A DNA stretch of 64,000 nucleotides from the NCBI GenBank assembly GCA_037957365.1, contig JARHVA010003184.1, forward strand, positions 828,501 to 892,500, written 5' to 3'. The notes under the pieces were generated by a model. The model was not told the DNA's origin. It saw only the letters and a program-made list of their open reading frames with translations, and made no database searches. Source of the stretch: Torreya grandis (taxonomy: Eukaryota > Streptophyta > Pinopsida > Cupressales > Taxaceae). A program made the translations under genes and the position numbers. This document shows, piece after piece, positions 49,401 through 60,217 of the stretch. Numbering within the stretch: the stretch's first letter is position 1; each line of letters starts with the position of its first letter.

Positions 49401-51396
49401 TGGTTATAAAATATGTGTTTTATCTATTTGGATATATGGAAATCCATAAAAATGTCATTTTGGGCTTTACGACAACTCAAGCCTGTTAAGTAGGTTTAGG
49501 CCTAGAATCCAAATGAGGGGTCAAATTCCTTTCCAGAATTGGTTAAGTATTATAGATCATTTAGACATGTGTATTGGGTCTTTATAGAGGTGATAAATCT
49601 TGTGTAAGGAAGAAATGTTGAAGGGGGATCCATGTTTGGCTCAAGATAACTTCAATCCTACAAGAATGGTGAAGAGAGCTCAAATAAGCAACTTGAGATG
49701 CTCAAATATCACTTGAGGATGTGCACGGAGGTCAATGGAGTTTATGGAGGTTAATAGGGTCCTTTAACATCATTTTTTTGGGATTTTTTTCATTTCTAAT
49801 GTTTCATCTTTATGATCAAAGCTTAAGAGGGTAAACTACCCAAAATCCTTGCTAAACCCTTGGAAGAGATGCGATGGAGAAAAAAAAGAATGGAGAGATA
49901 TCCAAATGGGATGAAATGATCATGAAAGTTATTTGAGGTTGTATAGGTCTCTTTAGGAATCCTCCCCATCAGCTTTTTCACCATTTTAACTATATGGATA
50001 GGGTATATAATTGATTTTTTGGTTATTTTGTCTGTATTATAGGTTACAAGAGGTTTCAATAGATGAAAATTTCATGGAATGGAATATTATAAATTAATAT
50101 AACTACCCATGTAAATTTAATTTATTGGAACAACTCCTAAGTTCTTTAATTAGTTGCTTCATCTTAGCCAATCAAAACTGACATAATGACCCAGCTAGTG
50201 AGAAGTGTGAAAAATCTAAGTGGAAGTGATTTTAAGGTGAGAATAATGATTATAAGGAAATGGAGGGTATTTCAAAGTTTAATAAACTCACTCACATATA
50301 TTTTCATGGAAAAATAATTAAAATTTTGATGCCAAGTGTTAGGGGTGATAGAAAAGGAGTTTCTTAGGCTATAGCTAGTGATGGCTCATTTATAGAAGTT
50401 TTAAGATGAGTAGGAATACAACCAATGCATGGAAAGGTAAGAATTAAATACTTAACCTTAATTAAAATCATTATAAATATCCATAATTAGTTTTGGGATG
50501 TTTAAATAGAGGTAAATCATGAAGGCAATTTTTTGAGCTAGAATGAGAACTTGCACGCCACTTTTCATGAGTTTCATGAATTGATATGACAATTGTGCTT
50601 AATAAACTTGCATGGTTCATTTCACATATTATAATCATGTATATTTAACTCCTTTTATCATATTTAAAAGTGTCTTTGTGACCTTTATACTTATCTCTTC
50701 TCCTCTCTCTCTAGTTCTATAAGAACTAGCCATTTTGGCATTTGTAACTTATGCTCCACCTGAGTATATCAAATCCCTAATAATTTGCATACCATGGATC
50801 AATAGAAATAATAATTTTTAACTCTTCGATGATTTTTATTAGTGTTTTCATTTGGAATGTTTGATTTTACATAAGTGACGATGCTTGTTTCCTTAGCATG
50901 ATTGTCTCACTCTCTCACCTATTTATAGTTAGAAAGCTTCTTCTTGTAGGGCATGTGAAGTATTTTATGATGTGTCAAGGTTGGGTGAAATATCCTATTA
51001 AAATAGGTCAATTATAGGCCTATTTTCTATTCCTCCTAGTGAAAACATTCATCACAACCTTATAATGTAACATTGAAGTGAGAAGATGTAGATTGGAGAA
51101 TTGTATGTTTGGTTAGTCCCTTGTTCTCATGTGTAACATGTAACTAGTTAGTAGTCATAAAATATTTTTGTGTATCACCTAACTTAGGATAGTTTTATTT
51201 CAATTTTATCTCTCCCTTTTCCCTCAAAAAGTTTAGATGTAGTAGTGATCTAGAGTTGTACATCAAGGGAGCTAGCCATATCTAGAGATTTACCTCATCC
51301 TTAAGCTACCCACAAGCCTAGATGTGTTTCATTTTTTCCAATTGGATTAGGAGAGTCAAGACATCTCCTCAAAGGGTGAAAATCCAAGTGACAACA
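46402..51396 (+). repeat. 3' LTR of element C (about 5 kb)
   Basis: It starts TGTTGACCAAATTTAACCC and ends AAGTGACAACA. The last 1.1 kb pairs with the 5' LTR, and the whole pairs with inverted solo LTR D. No ORF of note is present. The open stretches inside (47072-47263, 49823-50059) have no counterpart motif and look accidental. GCTCCACCTGAGTAT near 50753 and GGGAGCTAGCC near 51268 are conserved across copies. Confidence 0.85.
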
Positions 51397-52208
51397 CCTA
51401 TTCAACCATATTTTTATATCAATCAAAGGAATAACTCAACTAAAGGTCTGAAGTAATAAAGGAGAAGTCATAAGGTCATATTTTACAAATTACAAGATAG
51501 GTCACTATTGTACTTATTTTACACATTGCATGATTCACACACAAGCCAACACATAGGGGAGAACAACATGAGTCTAAGGTCCTATTACAAATTATTGGAT
51601 ATATAGGTAAAACCCTTTGACAATGGGTTCCTTTTAGGTCAGATTGACATTATGATCCCATTAACCCATTTTCCACAAGGTCACATTGAAGATACAAAGC
51701 TAAGGTTTTGCCATTTCATTAGGAGTGATAGTCTTGACCTAGATATGAATGCACCAGAGAAAAGACAAAGCCAAACCTATAAGCATCTATGTTTTTACAT
51801 CCTATTTCAACACATTTTTATTATTACACACTAGCATCAATATCTAACACTAGCATTGACATAACTATCCCAAGCTAACACAATTATATAGAGAGCAAGA
51901 GGTACTAGATCTAGAATCTAACAACTATTCTAGAACTGATTCCTTCATATTTCTTGATCATACAAGATATAACACTATATTATCATAATAAATGGATAAG
52001 TACTTTATTTCATGTCTTTATATATCTAACATAATTGTATGTTACATTAATATCCTATCACAACTTTATAAATTTAGCATATGGTACATCTAAGTTTAGC
52101 ATATTAATTGGATTGTTATAGATATGATATTCATCCTTGTGCCCTATCATTTATATATCCTTAACCCTAACCATTAAATAGTATCCTTATATAAATTAGG
52201 GTTAAACA
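51397..52208 (+). repeat. 3' LTR of element A, right part
   Basis: It begins with the right target duplication of C (CCTAT) and continues the LTR of A, matching 31190-32000. It ends TTAGGGTTAAACA at 52208. The open stretch at 51652-51834 is noncoding LTR sequence. Confidence 0.85.
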
Positions 52209-52860
52209 TGTAACTATAATTATAGTGTAAGGATGACTTTAGAGCCTTATATTATAAAGAATGAGGTTTCCCTAGTGAAAATGAAAATCCTAGTATGAAA
52301 GGTCTAAAGTGCAGCATCAATATTGAGATGTGATTTTGAATGATAATACTTAATAGTATTTTTAAAGATCTTATTAAATATTTTTTGGTCACTTTAGATT
52401 TATCATTACATTTGAGATGATAATGTATTTATTTTTGAAATTCTCACTATTGTTAGATATGATGGTGTGAAGAATACAAAAATTACACATGATATTATTG
52501 ATGATAGATTTGAATATAGTGACACTAATAAAATTAAAAAGAGACATTGCTTATACCGACTTGGTGAAATACTTTATGGTAGTAATAATGAAAATGTGGC
52601 TATTTTGTGATCGAGGTAGCTTGGTAATGAGATACAATCCCCATATAGAAAAAGGCATGGGAGATTTAAGGGAATAAATATTGGCTAGGAATAATGAATA
52701 ATATCATCATGGATCTATAAAATATTATAATTTTTAGTAAAATCGATGGAATATTTTTCAAGGGTAGGCCAATAGTAATCCACATGTAGACATTTTTTGG
52801 GTTTTAGTGTGTTTGACACAATGGCCTCTAAAAATGTCCCCATGCACTTTATAAATAAGA
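52209..52860 (-). pseudogene. Element G integrase, zinc-finger and core part
   Basis: In element sense the gene comes from higher coordinates. Near 52850-52740 frames resemble the end of the HHCC region (YMWITIGLPLKNI for the usual Y-x-W-x-T-L-x-K). Near 52630-52540 the core reads SHIFIITTIKYFTKS, the counterpart of the HKFILVATDYFTKW block, with Asp changed to Lys. Further on, LIRSLKILL and LHFRPFILG fit the helix behind the catalytic Glu. The coding ends at 52209, the edge of element A, and resumes at 30664. Stops and frameshifts are heavy. Confidence 0.7.
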
Positions 52861-53369
52861 TAAGTAACATATTATTTAGTAATTAAATATATTAGGGTGA
52901 CTTTGGAATTTTAATAATATATGATATTATTTTTAAGGACATACTTAAAGTATTTCTTACAGAATCTGGTCTTTACATGAGAGTCAGCTTTGAGAGGATA
53001 TGTTTGGTTTTTAATTAATTAGATAATGAATTTATAAAAAAAAAATTGTTGAGTAGTGAAAAATTATATATATAAAATAAAATAACCATTCTTGGGTGTT
53101 AAGGCACATGTATATTTACTCATGTAGACAAGGAATTATTTATCACATTGATATATATGCACTTGAAAAAGGGAAGCTAAGGAGGAATGAGAGTCCCAAT
53201 AACATTTTTCTCATGTGGGATTTACTCGATAGTGAAAGATGAAAGATATTTATAAATAAAAGTATAAATATCATGATATGATAAAAGGGTTTTTATTTTA
53301 CATTGATAGACACCACTGATTTAGTGACATATAAGCTATGAGTCATGTAAAGCATGTAGGTAGGAGGTG

Positions 53370-53700
53370 TTTTATTGTAATGGGTGTTTGCATCCCAAGG
53401 ATGAAGGATTCATATTTACACATGTTATTGGTAGAATTAAATTTTATTTGAAATTATATATGGATATTAGTTTTTAAAGGATAATAAAGGAAAAATTCTA
53501 TCTTAATTATTTGAAGACACTTGGCTTTGAAAAATAGAGTATCCAAGTATCCTCATACAAATTGATTGTAACTTCAGGTAACTATTCTCATAAAATTTTC
53601 TTAGAGGTTTTAGGATTAGAGAATTAAATATTAGGTAATTCAAGGGCATAATCCTCAATGTTATTTTATAAATTTTGAAATTAATCTTTAGGATAGAAAG
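53370..53700 (-). pseudogene. Element G RNase H remnant
   Basis: The minus strand reads FQIKFNSTNNMCKYESFILG near 53460-53400, the decayed form of the RNase H block with TNN-x-AEYEAL-x-LG. It lies between RT and integrase of G, consistent with Tat-like order. The catalytic Glu is lost. Only this block is clear. Confidence 0.6.
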
Positions 53701-54269
53701 CTTGTTTTATTCCATCTATCAAGAAGACATATTTATCTGGAAGAGTATTTTGTATGTATTGCTGAGCTAATATTAGTGTAATAGAAATTTTATTGGATAT
53801 CAATTTCACCTTAACTATTTTTTGGGTGGTGATTATAAATTCAAATTCCATCGAGGGTCATTCATTTTCCAATCCAATCCCTAGGCAATAAATCCTTAGA
53901 GAATAAATGGTGGCGAGTGTCTAAATGGACTATGACACAAGTAGTATGATAAAACATATAGTGCTAAAGATATTCAACAACAAAGTAGATAGTGAGACAA
54001 TCACACTCAACACTAGTGTAATAGGTCTAATATTAAGTTAGTTAATTACTAATGTAATATATAGATTACTCTTTTCTAGACTCATCTTATTTCAAAATCA
54101 TTACCCTAATTGAGACAAGGGTCGAATAAGTGTACAGATGAAAGGGTGATCATTAAAAGGTGGTCATAAAGAAGGAGGTTGAATTATGGATTTATTCATA
54201 TTGTTAAAGGTGTTTTGATAGACATTGATACACTAAATATCAACACTTTTATTTCTAAGGGAGTTCATC
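53701..54269 (-). other. Element G, degenerate RT-RNase H connection
   Basis: Close behind RT the minus strand still reads KGIDVDPSKIKVIIFMPQP and FNFIGKLGEIYFF, the usual stretch after the palm domain (I-x-V-D-P-x-K-V, FLG-x-x-x-Y). Beyond about 54200 no motif is visible. Confidence 0.5.
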
Positions 54270-54900
54270 AAATGAGTTTTGATAAACCAATTTATGAACA
54301 AAAAAATAGATTTCCCCAAGCTTCCCAATGAAATTGAAAATATGAGGGATGGATTAAGGTTGAGGCATGAAAATTATAACTTTTATCTTTGAAGGATCCA
54401 CATCAATCCCTTTTCAAGATATCAATAATCCTAAAATATTGAAAAATTTAACACCGAATAAAATATTTTTAGGATTAATCTTGACATTATAATTGATTAA
54501 GCTATAAAGGATGATATTTGGGTCATGAAGATGATCGTCACAATGTTTGTATTTAGATAAGATATTATTACAATAAAACTTGATTATATTATGGATAATA
54601 GCATGAATTTTTTTTGTCATGGCACATTGTTAAGTATTTTTGATGTTTTAAAGGTCAAATATAATCTTAATATATATAAATATGTACCCCACTGGGTAGT
54701 AAAGGAATTTTTATTTTGATTTTTAAGGGAAATGTGAATTTGTATGTATGCTAAAAAATCATCTAGGAGGGAAAGAGTCTCATATCCAATTATAGAATGA
54801 AGAATAACATATATGGAAGATAACGGAAAATTGTCCTTACATTTGAGATTACAAAAGTTGATATAAATGCAAATGACCATTGTGACCTTATTAAAAATGG
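54270..54900 (-). pseudogene. Element G reverse transcriptase, decayed
   Basis: Minus-strand motifs in order: FCNLKCKDNFPLSSI, GYETLSLLDDFLAYIQIHIS, KNQNKNSFTTQWGTYLYI, then HAIIHNIIKFYCNNILSKYK, HCDDHLHDPN, YNVKINPKNILFGVKFFNIL. These equal the palm and finger blocks of Ty3/gypsy RT. The catalytic box is YCNN in place of YVDD, so both Asp residues are gone. The KDNFPLP wording and the FGVKSGKLLG-type end favour the Tat side of gypsy. The frame changes near 54617. Confidence 0.8.
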
Positions 54901-55229
54901 GTACTATGTTAGAAATCCACTTAGAGTAATATTTGGCTTTAATGAGCTTAGAATAATGGAGTTTAATGATTTATTTATGAAAATGTGAAAAAACATATGT
55001 GAGAAACTTCTATTGCTTTTGGTAAATAGGGTTTGATTTGAGACAAGTAATGATATTATGGACAACAATGCTAGGGTTTTTCGAATGTCCTCATAAGACT
55101 AATTAAAATATTTTTTGTGATTATGGAGGAAGAAAATAATTACATATTATTACTCAGTGTAAATTAATTTAGGGATAAGGAAAAAATGGGGATCTCCAAG
55201 TATTTCAAATTTGACTTCCCTAGTTTATT
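54901..55229 (-). other. Element G, junction between gag and RT
   Basis: Only about 330 bp separate recognisable gag from RT, with no protease seen. Gag C-terminus and protease were probably lost by deletion or are too decayed to read. Confidence 0.4.
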
Positions 55230-56199
55230 CATTGAACATCACATTTTTGTCTTGGAAATGATATGTTGGAGGAGGAATATTGTAAATGAAATATGGGATA
55301 CCCAAGCATGAAGCATCACAATAATTGATCAATCATGATGTATCACTAGGCCTGATGTTTTTAGGTAAGCACATTATAGCTTTATTGAACCATGTATTAA
55401 AGTCCTAAACACACTCATTGGGATTATTCTTGATGTTTTCAAACTTAGCCAAAATAAATATTGGATCAATTCTATCACCATACTTAGTTCTAAAAAAATT
55501 CTTCATTTCTTCCCACAAATCAATACATCTATGGGAAAGGGAATTGAACCATTCTCATGCATCTTCTTCTAGCATATGCATAAATAACTTAATGCACACA
55601 TCCTCATATTCAACATCATAATATTCAATAATATTATGGAAATCCCTTAGGTGTTGATCACCACTCACTACTTTGTTCCCCTAAAACTTTGGAAGGCATT
55701 TCCTTACTTCATTCAAGACTTCATTAGTATAACCTTCCATGTTATCAAAATTGATAGGCTTGAATCTGGGAATTTTAAATGTAGGATGCTTATTTTCACC
55801 TTGATCCCTATTACTCATGATTGGTTTAATGGTAGGTTTAGGAACAAATGGAAAAGGGATGTGAGGGGGTGAATGAGGTGGACTTACAGGATCAAACTTA
55901 GGAATGGATTTAGCTGGTTGAGAAGGAGTTGGATAATAAATTGGATTGTATGATTCTGAATAGTTAGAATAACTATGAAAATATATAATAATAATATTTT
56001 TAATAAATAAAATTTTAGACTTACCAAAATTTTTAAATCCCAAACAACCTTTTATAGTTACATTATGCTTTTCAACAGGCCTCCAAACTTGTTTCCTTCT
56101 TCTTTGATGAACACTTAGGGGTGAGACAAGTTTCTTAGATGAGTCACCTTTGAAGGATGAGCTCAGTCCTTTCAAATTTGTAAGTAAAATAAATCTCAA
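55230..56199 (-). pseudogene. Element G gag, decayed
   Basis: A 172-codon open stretch (56199-55681) holds a Pro-rich N-terminal part (FDPVSPPHSPPHIPFPFVPK) and FKIPRFKPINFDNMEGYTNE. After a stop the frame continues with GDQHLRDFHNIIEYYDVEYE, HMLEEDA, stop, EWFNSLSHRCIDLWEEMKNF, KYGDRIDPIFILAKFENIK and PKNIRPSDTS. This is the plant gypsy gag capsid pattern (L-x-x-x-A-x-x-W-F, W-x-x-M-x-x-x-F, Y-G, F-x-x-I-K). Several stops lie at expected Arg or Gln codons. It is the most 5' gene of G visible in the window. Confidence 0.8.
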
Positions 56200-57403
56200 A
56201 GTTGAAGATATTGAAGATGGGCACTAATATTCCTTTGAAACTAGATGATGTTTTGGAGTTACCACTAGAAGCAATGTTCTAGAATATAACCATTTACAAA
56301 CTTGAAGTGATACATATTGAAACCATATGTTTTTGAATTTAGTGATGATGTATGAAAGAAAATAAAATTAAACTTTAAAACTCATGTTTAAAAGGGTAAA
56401 CCACCTCAAAACATGATAAATACATAACTCCTTACAAAAAATTCATTAGATCTCAAACTATCAAACTCTCAAATTCATAACACATCCTTGGTGGAGTGTT
56501 ATGATGTTGATGACCAAGATAAAAAAGTAATAAATGATAACCTCAACTTTAAAACCATGAGATAAAATGAACAAACCTTGTCCAAAAATGTAGATAAGAT
56601 TACTTGTAATAAAATAGTGGTAGAGAACCTTTTCAAACCTAAACTTATGCAATCAGCTCTCTGCAAGAGTACTCGAAAACATGTGGGTAACTAGAAAAGT
56701 GTTGGTTCTTAGTTGTACACCTATATCACTTAAACTTAAACACTTGAATAAAATATTAAACAAAGATGATAAACTTGATGATATGTCATTATATCTAGGG
56801 TAGGGTTTGGCATCAAAAATGGAATGGGCATAGAAAATGATTAAAAGACACCTAAAAAGGGTATGGTAAGCTCCCTAGTACTTTTGGAACTGCCTGAACC
56901 AAGGTGAGAGGTCTTATAGGGTAGCTTGCTCACATGGAGAGATTATACAATTCAACCTCCATGGGAATTTTCAACACAAATAAGACATATATATGACTAG
57001 GGCACAACCAAACTCATTCACTCCACTTGAGATGGGTTATCACATAGAATGAACAAATGCATTATCAAATAGAATGAACAAATGCACTATGTCATATACA
57101 AGCTACTACTAATATATTTGAAAGTGATTACAACCTTCATTCTAAAGAATTTTCAAAAATAAAGGGGCTTAATAAAAGACTACAATTATAGGATTTAAAT
57201 CACAAAATGTAGACACATATTAAGTATACAACATCTTATGCATTTTCTAGTTAATAACACTTAAGATATACAAATGGTGTATTACTTGTAGGCTAGGTCA
57301 GGGTAGGATGAGTTAGATGATTATATAAAAGGGGAGGGCAGTGTTCTGGTGGCTTTCAATCAATAAGGATTTTTTCAACATTCATGACATCACTTATTAT
57401 AAA
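56200..57403 (-). other. Element G, region upstream of gag
   Basis: AT-rich with no convincing coding frame. By position it should be the leader or 5' LTR of G. I found no primer site or LTR partner in the window. A minus-strand open stretch at 56652-56461 matches nothing I know. Confidence 0.35.
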
Positions 57404-57899
57404 TAATCTAGGAGGATCTATATTTTGCTCCAAAAATAAAGTCTTCAAATTGTAGGTTTATCAATGCCATGGTGAAGGGTTTGTTGAGAGCCTTCTGATG
57501 CATTTTTTATTTTACAAAATGGATCCCATATTCATGAGTTATGGAACTTAGAAGATCACTTTGAGCAAATAATTTTTTTTTGGGTTTTTTCAACAAGCGA
57601 TGAGAGGGCAATAATCGATGAATGTCGATAAGTGGCTAATGAAAATTTAACCACATGATGGGTCCTGAAGCCACCACGTGGCTTGACACAAATTTAATAT
57701 GGTCCAATTTTGAATATTATGTAATTAAATAAATTTCATTCCAAAGTCCCTCAAAATTCCAAGACCCTCCAAAATTTCCATGTATATGCGACAAGACTCT
57801 ATGTTCATGCCACAAACATCCATGCATTTTTACACAATCCCCCCACATACTCTCCACACTCCACCACATTCCCATGAAATTAAAAGTAATGCCAAAAAC

Positions 57900-58085
57900 T
57901 TGGCATTATAAACCTCCACTTTGTGGAATTTTAAAAAACAAACTTACCTTTTCATTTCCCAAATGTGGGATATTATATTTCATTGCCACCAAAATGTTGG
58001 GATAAGACCAAAATTGATGGAGTAGGATTCAAACCTTGCCAAATTAGATAAAATGATAAGGACTTAACCACTATACCATAAAGCT
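57900..58085 (-). repeat. tRNA-derived SINE-like segment in the E 5' LTR
   Basis: The minus strand carries TGGTATAGTGGTTAAG (A box, 58078-58068 core) and AAGGTTTGAATCC (B box, 58035-58025), about 30 bases apart, the layout of a Pol III internal promoter as in tRNA genes and plant SINEs. No cloverleaf or anticodon stem can be folded, so it is not a tRNA gene. The 3' limit is a guess. Confidence 0.6.
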
Positions 58086-58092
58086 TGAAAAT

Positions 58093-58100
58093 TATATAAA
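58093..58100 (+). promoter_or_regulatory. Candidate TATA box in the E 5' LTR
   Basis: TATATAAAGGGAATGAGATT is conserved at 63863 in the 3' LTR. It lies just past the SINE-like segment. Confidence 0.55.
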
Positions 58101-58581
58101 GGGAATGAGATTTTAATTGAAGCCATGTTTTGGACATGAATAGTGTTTCCAAGGCATGTAAAGAGTGTGGAGAGAAATGAAGAAGGATTTTGTGACTCAA
58201 ATGAATTAATATGGTTTTGAGAGATTCTCCAAGATAGATTTGAAGGTTATAAGATGATTTTTGAAGAATTAGTAATATTTTAAAGTGATTTTTCTATAAT
58301 TAATAAGGAGTGATCCCCCATTGGAGTAGATCTGGAGACATAAGATTTATAGCCAAACTTTGTTATCAAATCACATGTGGTATTTTCTATCAATTATTGT
58401 CTTTTATTTTGTTGCGCTCTTACAATTATGTCTATTTTGGATATTTATAAATTGATTTTAATTCTGTAATTAGTTAAAATTTTGATTTTAAGTAAACCAA
58501 TGAATTAAGGTTTCGATCCAATCACAAGTGTAATTTCTCTTAATACGATACTTGAATATTATCGATTACAGTTCAGATTTT

Positions 58582-58592
58582 TGGTATCAGAG
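58582..58592 (+). other. Primer binding site of element E (initiator Met tRNA)
   Basis: TGGTATCAGAG is the usual iMet complement of plant gypsy elements. It lies a few bases after the LTR. Confidence 0.85.
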
Positions 58593-58714
58593 TAGAATTT
58601 GTATTTAACCATGTGGATTATTAGTGTATGTTGACAAGGTCAAGATCTAGGTGGGGTGAAGGAGAATTAATAAAATATGATCTAGAGATTGGATCAAGAT
58701 GTACTGCAAAAATG

Positions 58715-59640
58715 GGAGATGACTTTGAGTCTAAATTAGATTTCTAACAATCCTTCTTGGAAATGAAGGTCATGGTCAAGGAAATTTACTGGGAATGACA
58801 AATTAAGATGGAGCATGATGGAGGTGTTAAAATTTCTAAGAAACCTTCGTCCTCTTTGGTTAACAATAAAGATAAAAAAGCTATAGAATCTCTTCCTTCA
58901 TTAAAGCTAGATATTAAATTTGAATTACTAATGTTTATGGTGAGATTAATGTAGAAAAGATGGATAAATTGATAAAGTAAATTGAAGTATATTTCAAGGT
59001 CTAGAAGATTATAGATGATGAGGCTAAACTTTACTTGGCTGCTCTTCGAATGGGAGGCACAACTCTCATCTGGTGGGAGAGTAAGTTAAAATAAAATGAG
59101 ATTAACATAGGTAACTCAATTTCCACTTGGAGTGAATTTGTTGATGCACTCATAAAGCAAATTTATCTTTTAGGCTATATGCAACAAGCCTTGATGGATT
59201 AGTAATCTTTCAAATAAACTAAAGGCCAAAGTTTTCAAGATTATACATAAGAATTTAGGAAAAAGGCTTTACTTTTGAATATTCCTCTTTTTACAAAGGA
59301 AACAATGCTTAAATATATAGGTGGGTTTCATAGTTACTTGAAACACATGATTCTAGTTCTCAATCCCACTAGTTTAGATGAAGCATGTGTTAAAGCCATT
59401 CATTTAGATGCTAGAGGAAAATAGACAAAAAAATATTTTCCTAAAGTTAAAAGTAAGCAATCTAAAGTTAAGCATTCTAAAGGGAAATTTTCTAGAAAGG
59501 GTAAACAAAAATCCACTATTACTATTCATAAAGAAGAGGGTAAGCCAGTTTATAATCATTGCAAGAAAAATCATGATGAGTCTAAGTGTTGGAAATTACA
59601 TCTTGAGTTAAATATTTTTAACAAGTTTAAGAAGAAAGAT
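58715..59640 (+). pseudogene. Element E gag, decayed
   Basis: It starts near MGDDFESKLDF (58718) and continues with LPSLKLDIKFEL, a frameshift, DDEAKLYLAALRMGGTTLIW with WESKLK, TWSEFVDALIKQIY, YTXEFRKKALLLNIP (X marks a stop) and KYIGGFHSYLKHMI. This is the capsid pattern of gypsy gag (Y-x-A-x-x-x-x-G-x-A-x-x-W, W-x-x-F-x-x-x-L). A basic linker leads to the zinc knuckle YNHCKKNHDESKCW, where the first Cys is now Tyr and one residue before His is lost. RNA binding would be destroyed. Confidence 0.8.
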
Positions 59641-59667
59641 AAGAAAGCTAATACTGTAGTTTAGGAT

Positions 59668-60110
59668 TTGGGCTTAGATTTTAGGGATGAAATTAAGATC
59701 ACAGCTATGAGTATGGAAATTTGTTCTTCTCTTTCTAGTACTAAGTCATCTAATGTTGCTTCATCTTCAAAACAAAAATCTATGCATGATGATAAGAAAA
59801 GAAATGAGTTGTTCAAAATTAGATTTGTTGCAAAATATACTAATATTGACACTCTATTTGATAGTGGATCATAGGAAAATTTGAATTTTGAAGAAATTGT
59901 TAAAAAGTTAGGCTTAAAAAAAAACTCCCCATCTGAAACCCTATCCACTTGGTTGGGTGTGTGATGATGAAAAACTACAAGTAACCAAAACTTGTAGATT
60001 GAAATTTGTCATCGCATCCAAATTCATGGATGAATTTGATCTAGATGTAATCCCTCTAGACATATGTAGGATTATTTTAGGAAAACCTTATCTTTTTTAT
60101 AGAAAAGTAA
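59668..60110 (+). pseudogene. Element E protease, decayed
   Basis: The active-site loop DTLFDSGS is intact at 59851-59871 and is followed by TAG and ENLNFEEIVKKLGL, where relatives read SQ-x-NL. The domain runs on through KLQVTKTCRLKFVIASKF and DLDVIPLDICRIILGKPYLF, the latter matching the I-L-G-x-P-x-L end of retropepsins. Size and place between gag and RT fit. Confidence 0.8.
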
Positions 60111-60217
60111 TATTTTATAGGGAAGAGAATAAGTACTTGATTTTTAAGGATGACATTAAATATATAGTCAGAGCACATCATGTGAAGATGAGTCTTTCCT
60201 TGGTTACAATAGGATAA

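Larger units (their letters stand above)
37413..51396 (+). mobile_element. Element C: RT-less LTR element with LTRs of about 5 kb
   Basis: It starts TGTTGTC at 37413 and ends GACAACA at 51396, flanked by CCTAA (37408-37412) and CCTAT (51397-51401), a 5-bp target duplication with one change. Removing it rejoins the A 3' LTR. The 3' LTR is 46402-51396 (4995 bp). The 5' LTR keeps only about 1.1 kb because of a large internal deletion. The interior has the same kind of ORF and primer site as B and is split by solo LTR D. No pol is present. B and C are members of one broader family, with LTRs of 2.5 and 5 kb. Confidence 0.88.
30665..52208 (+). mobile_element. Element A: gag-protease LTR element without RT, interrupted by element C
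   Basis: The paired LTRs are about 30665-32000 and about 36880-37412 joined to 51397-52208. The 3' LTR is cut by C, and the flanks of C rejoin to give one LTR of about 1.34 kb, equal to the 5' copy. Without C the element is about 7.5 kb. It encodes gag and protease only; the 2.5 kb after the protease has no RT, RNase H or integrase motif. It is inserted in the integrase gene of G. Flanks TGTGA (30660-30664) and TGTAA (52209-52213) may be its target duplication with one change, but the left edge is not exact. Confidence 0.8.
57404..58575 (+). repeat. 5' LTR of element E
   Basis: The start TAATCTAGGAGGATC aligns with TGATCTAAGAAGATC at 63171, where the polypurine tract fixes the boundary. The end is placed at GTTCA just before the primer site. 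It contains a SINE-like segment and a TATA box. Confidence 0.85.

Noticed and set aside
52489..52677. 62-codon plus-strand open frame
   Set aside because: Complement of the integrase core of G, with no motif of its own.
55418..55872. Plus-strand open frames as genes
   Set aside because: They are shadows of the minus-strand gag of G, whose motifs are clear on the other strand.
58025..58085. A genuine tRNA gene on the minus strand
   Set aside because: Only A- and B-box similarity is present; there is no acceptor or anticodon stem.
59661..59948. 95-codon minus-strand open frame
   Set aside because: Shadow of the E protease region on the plus strand.
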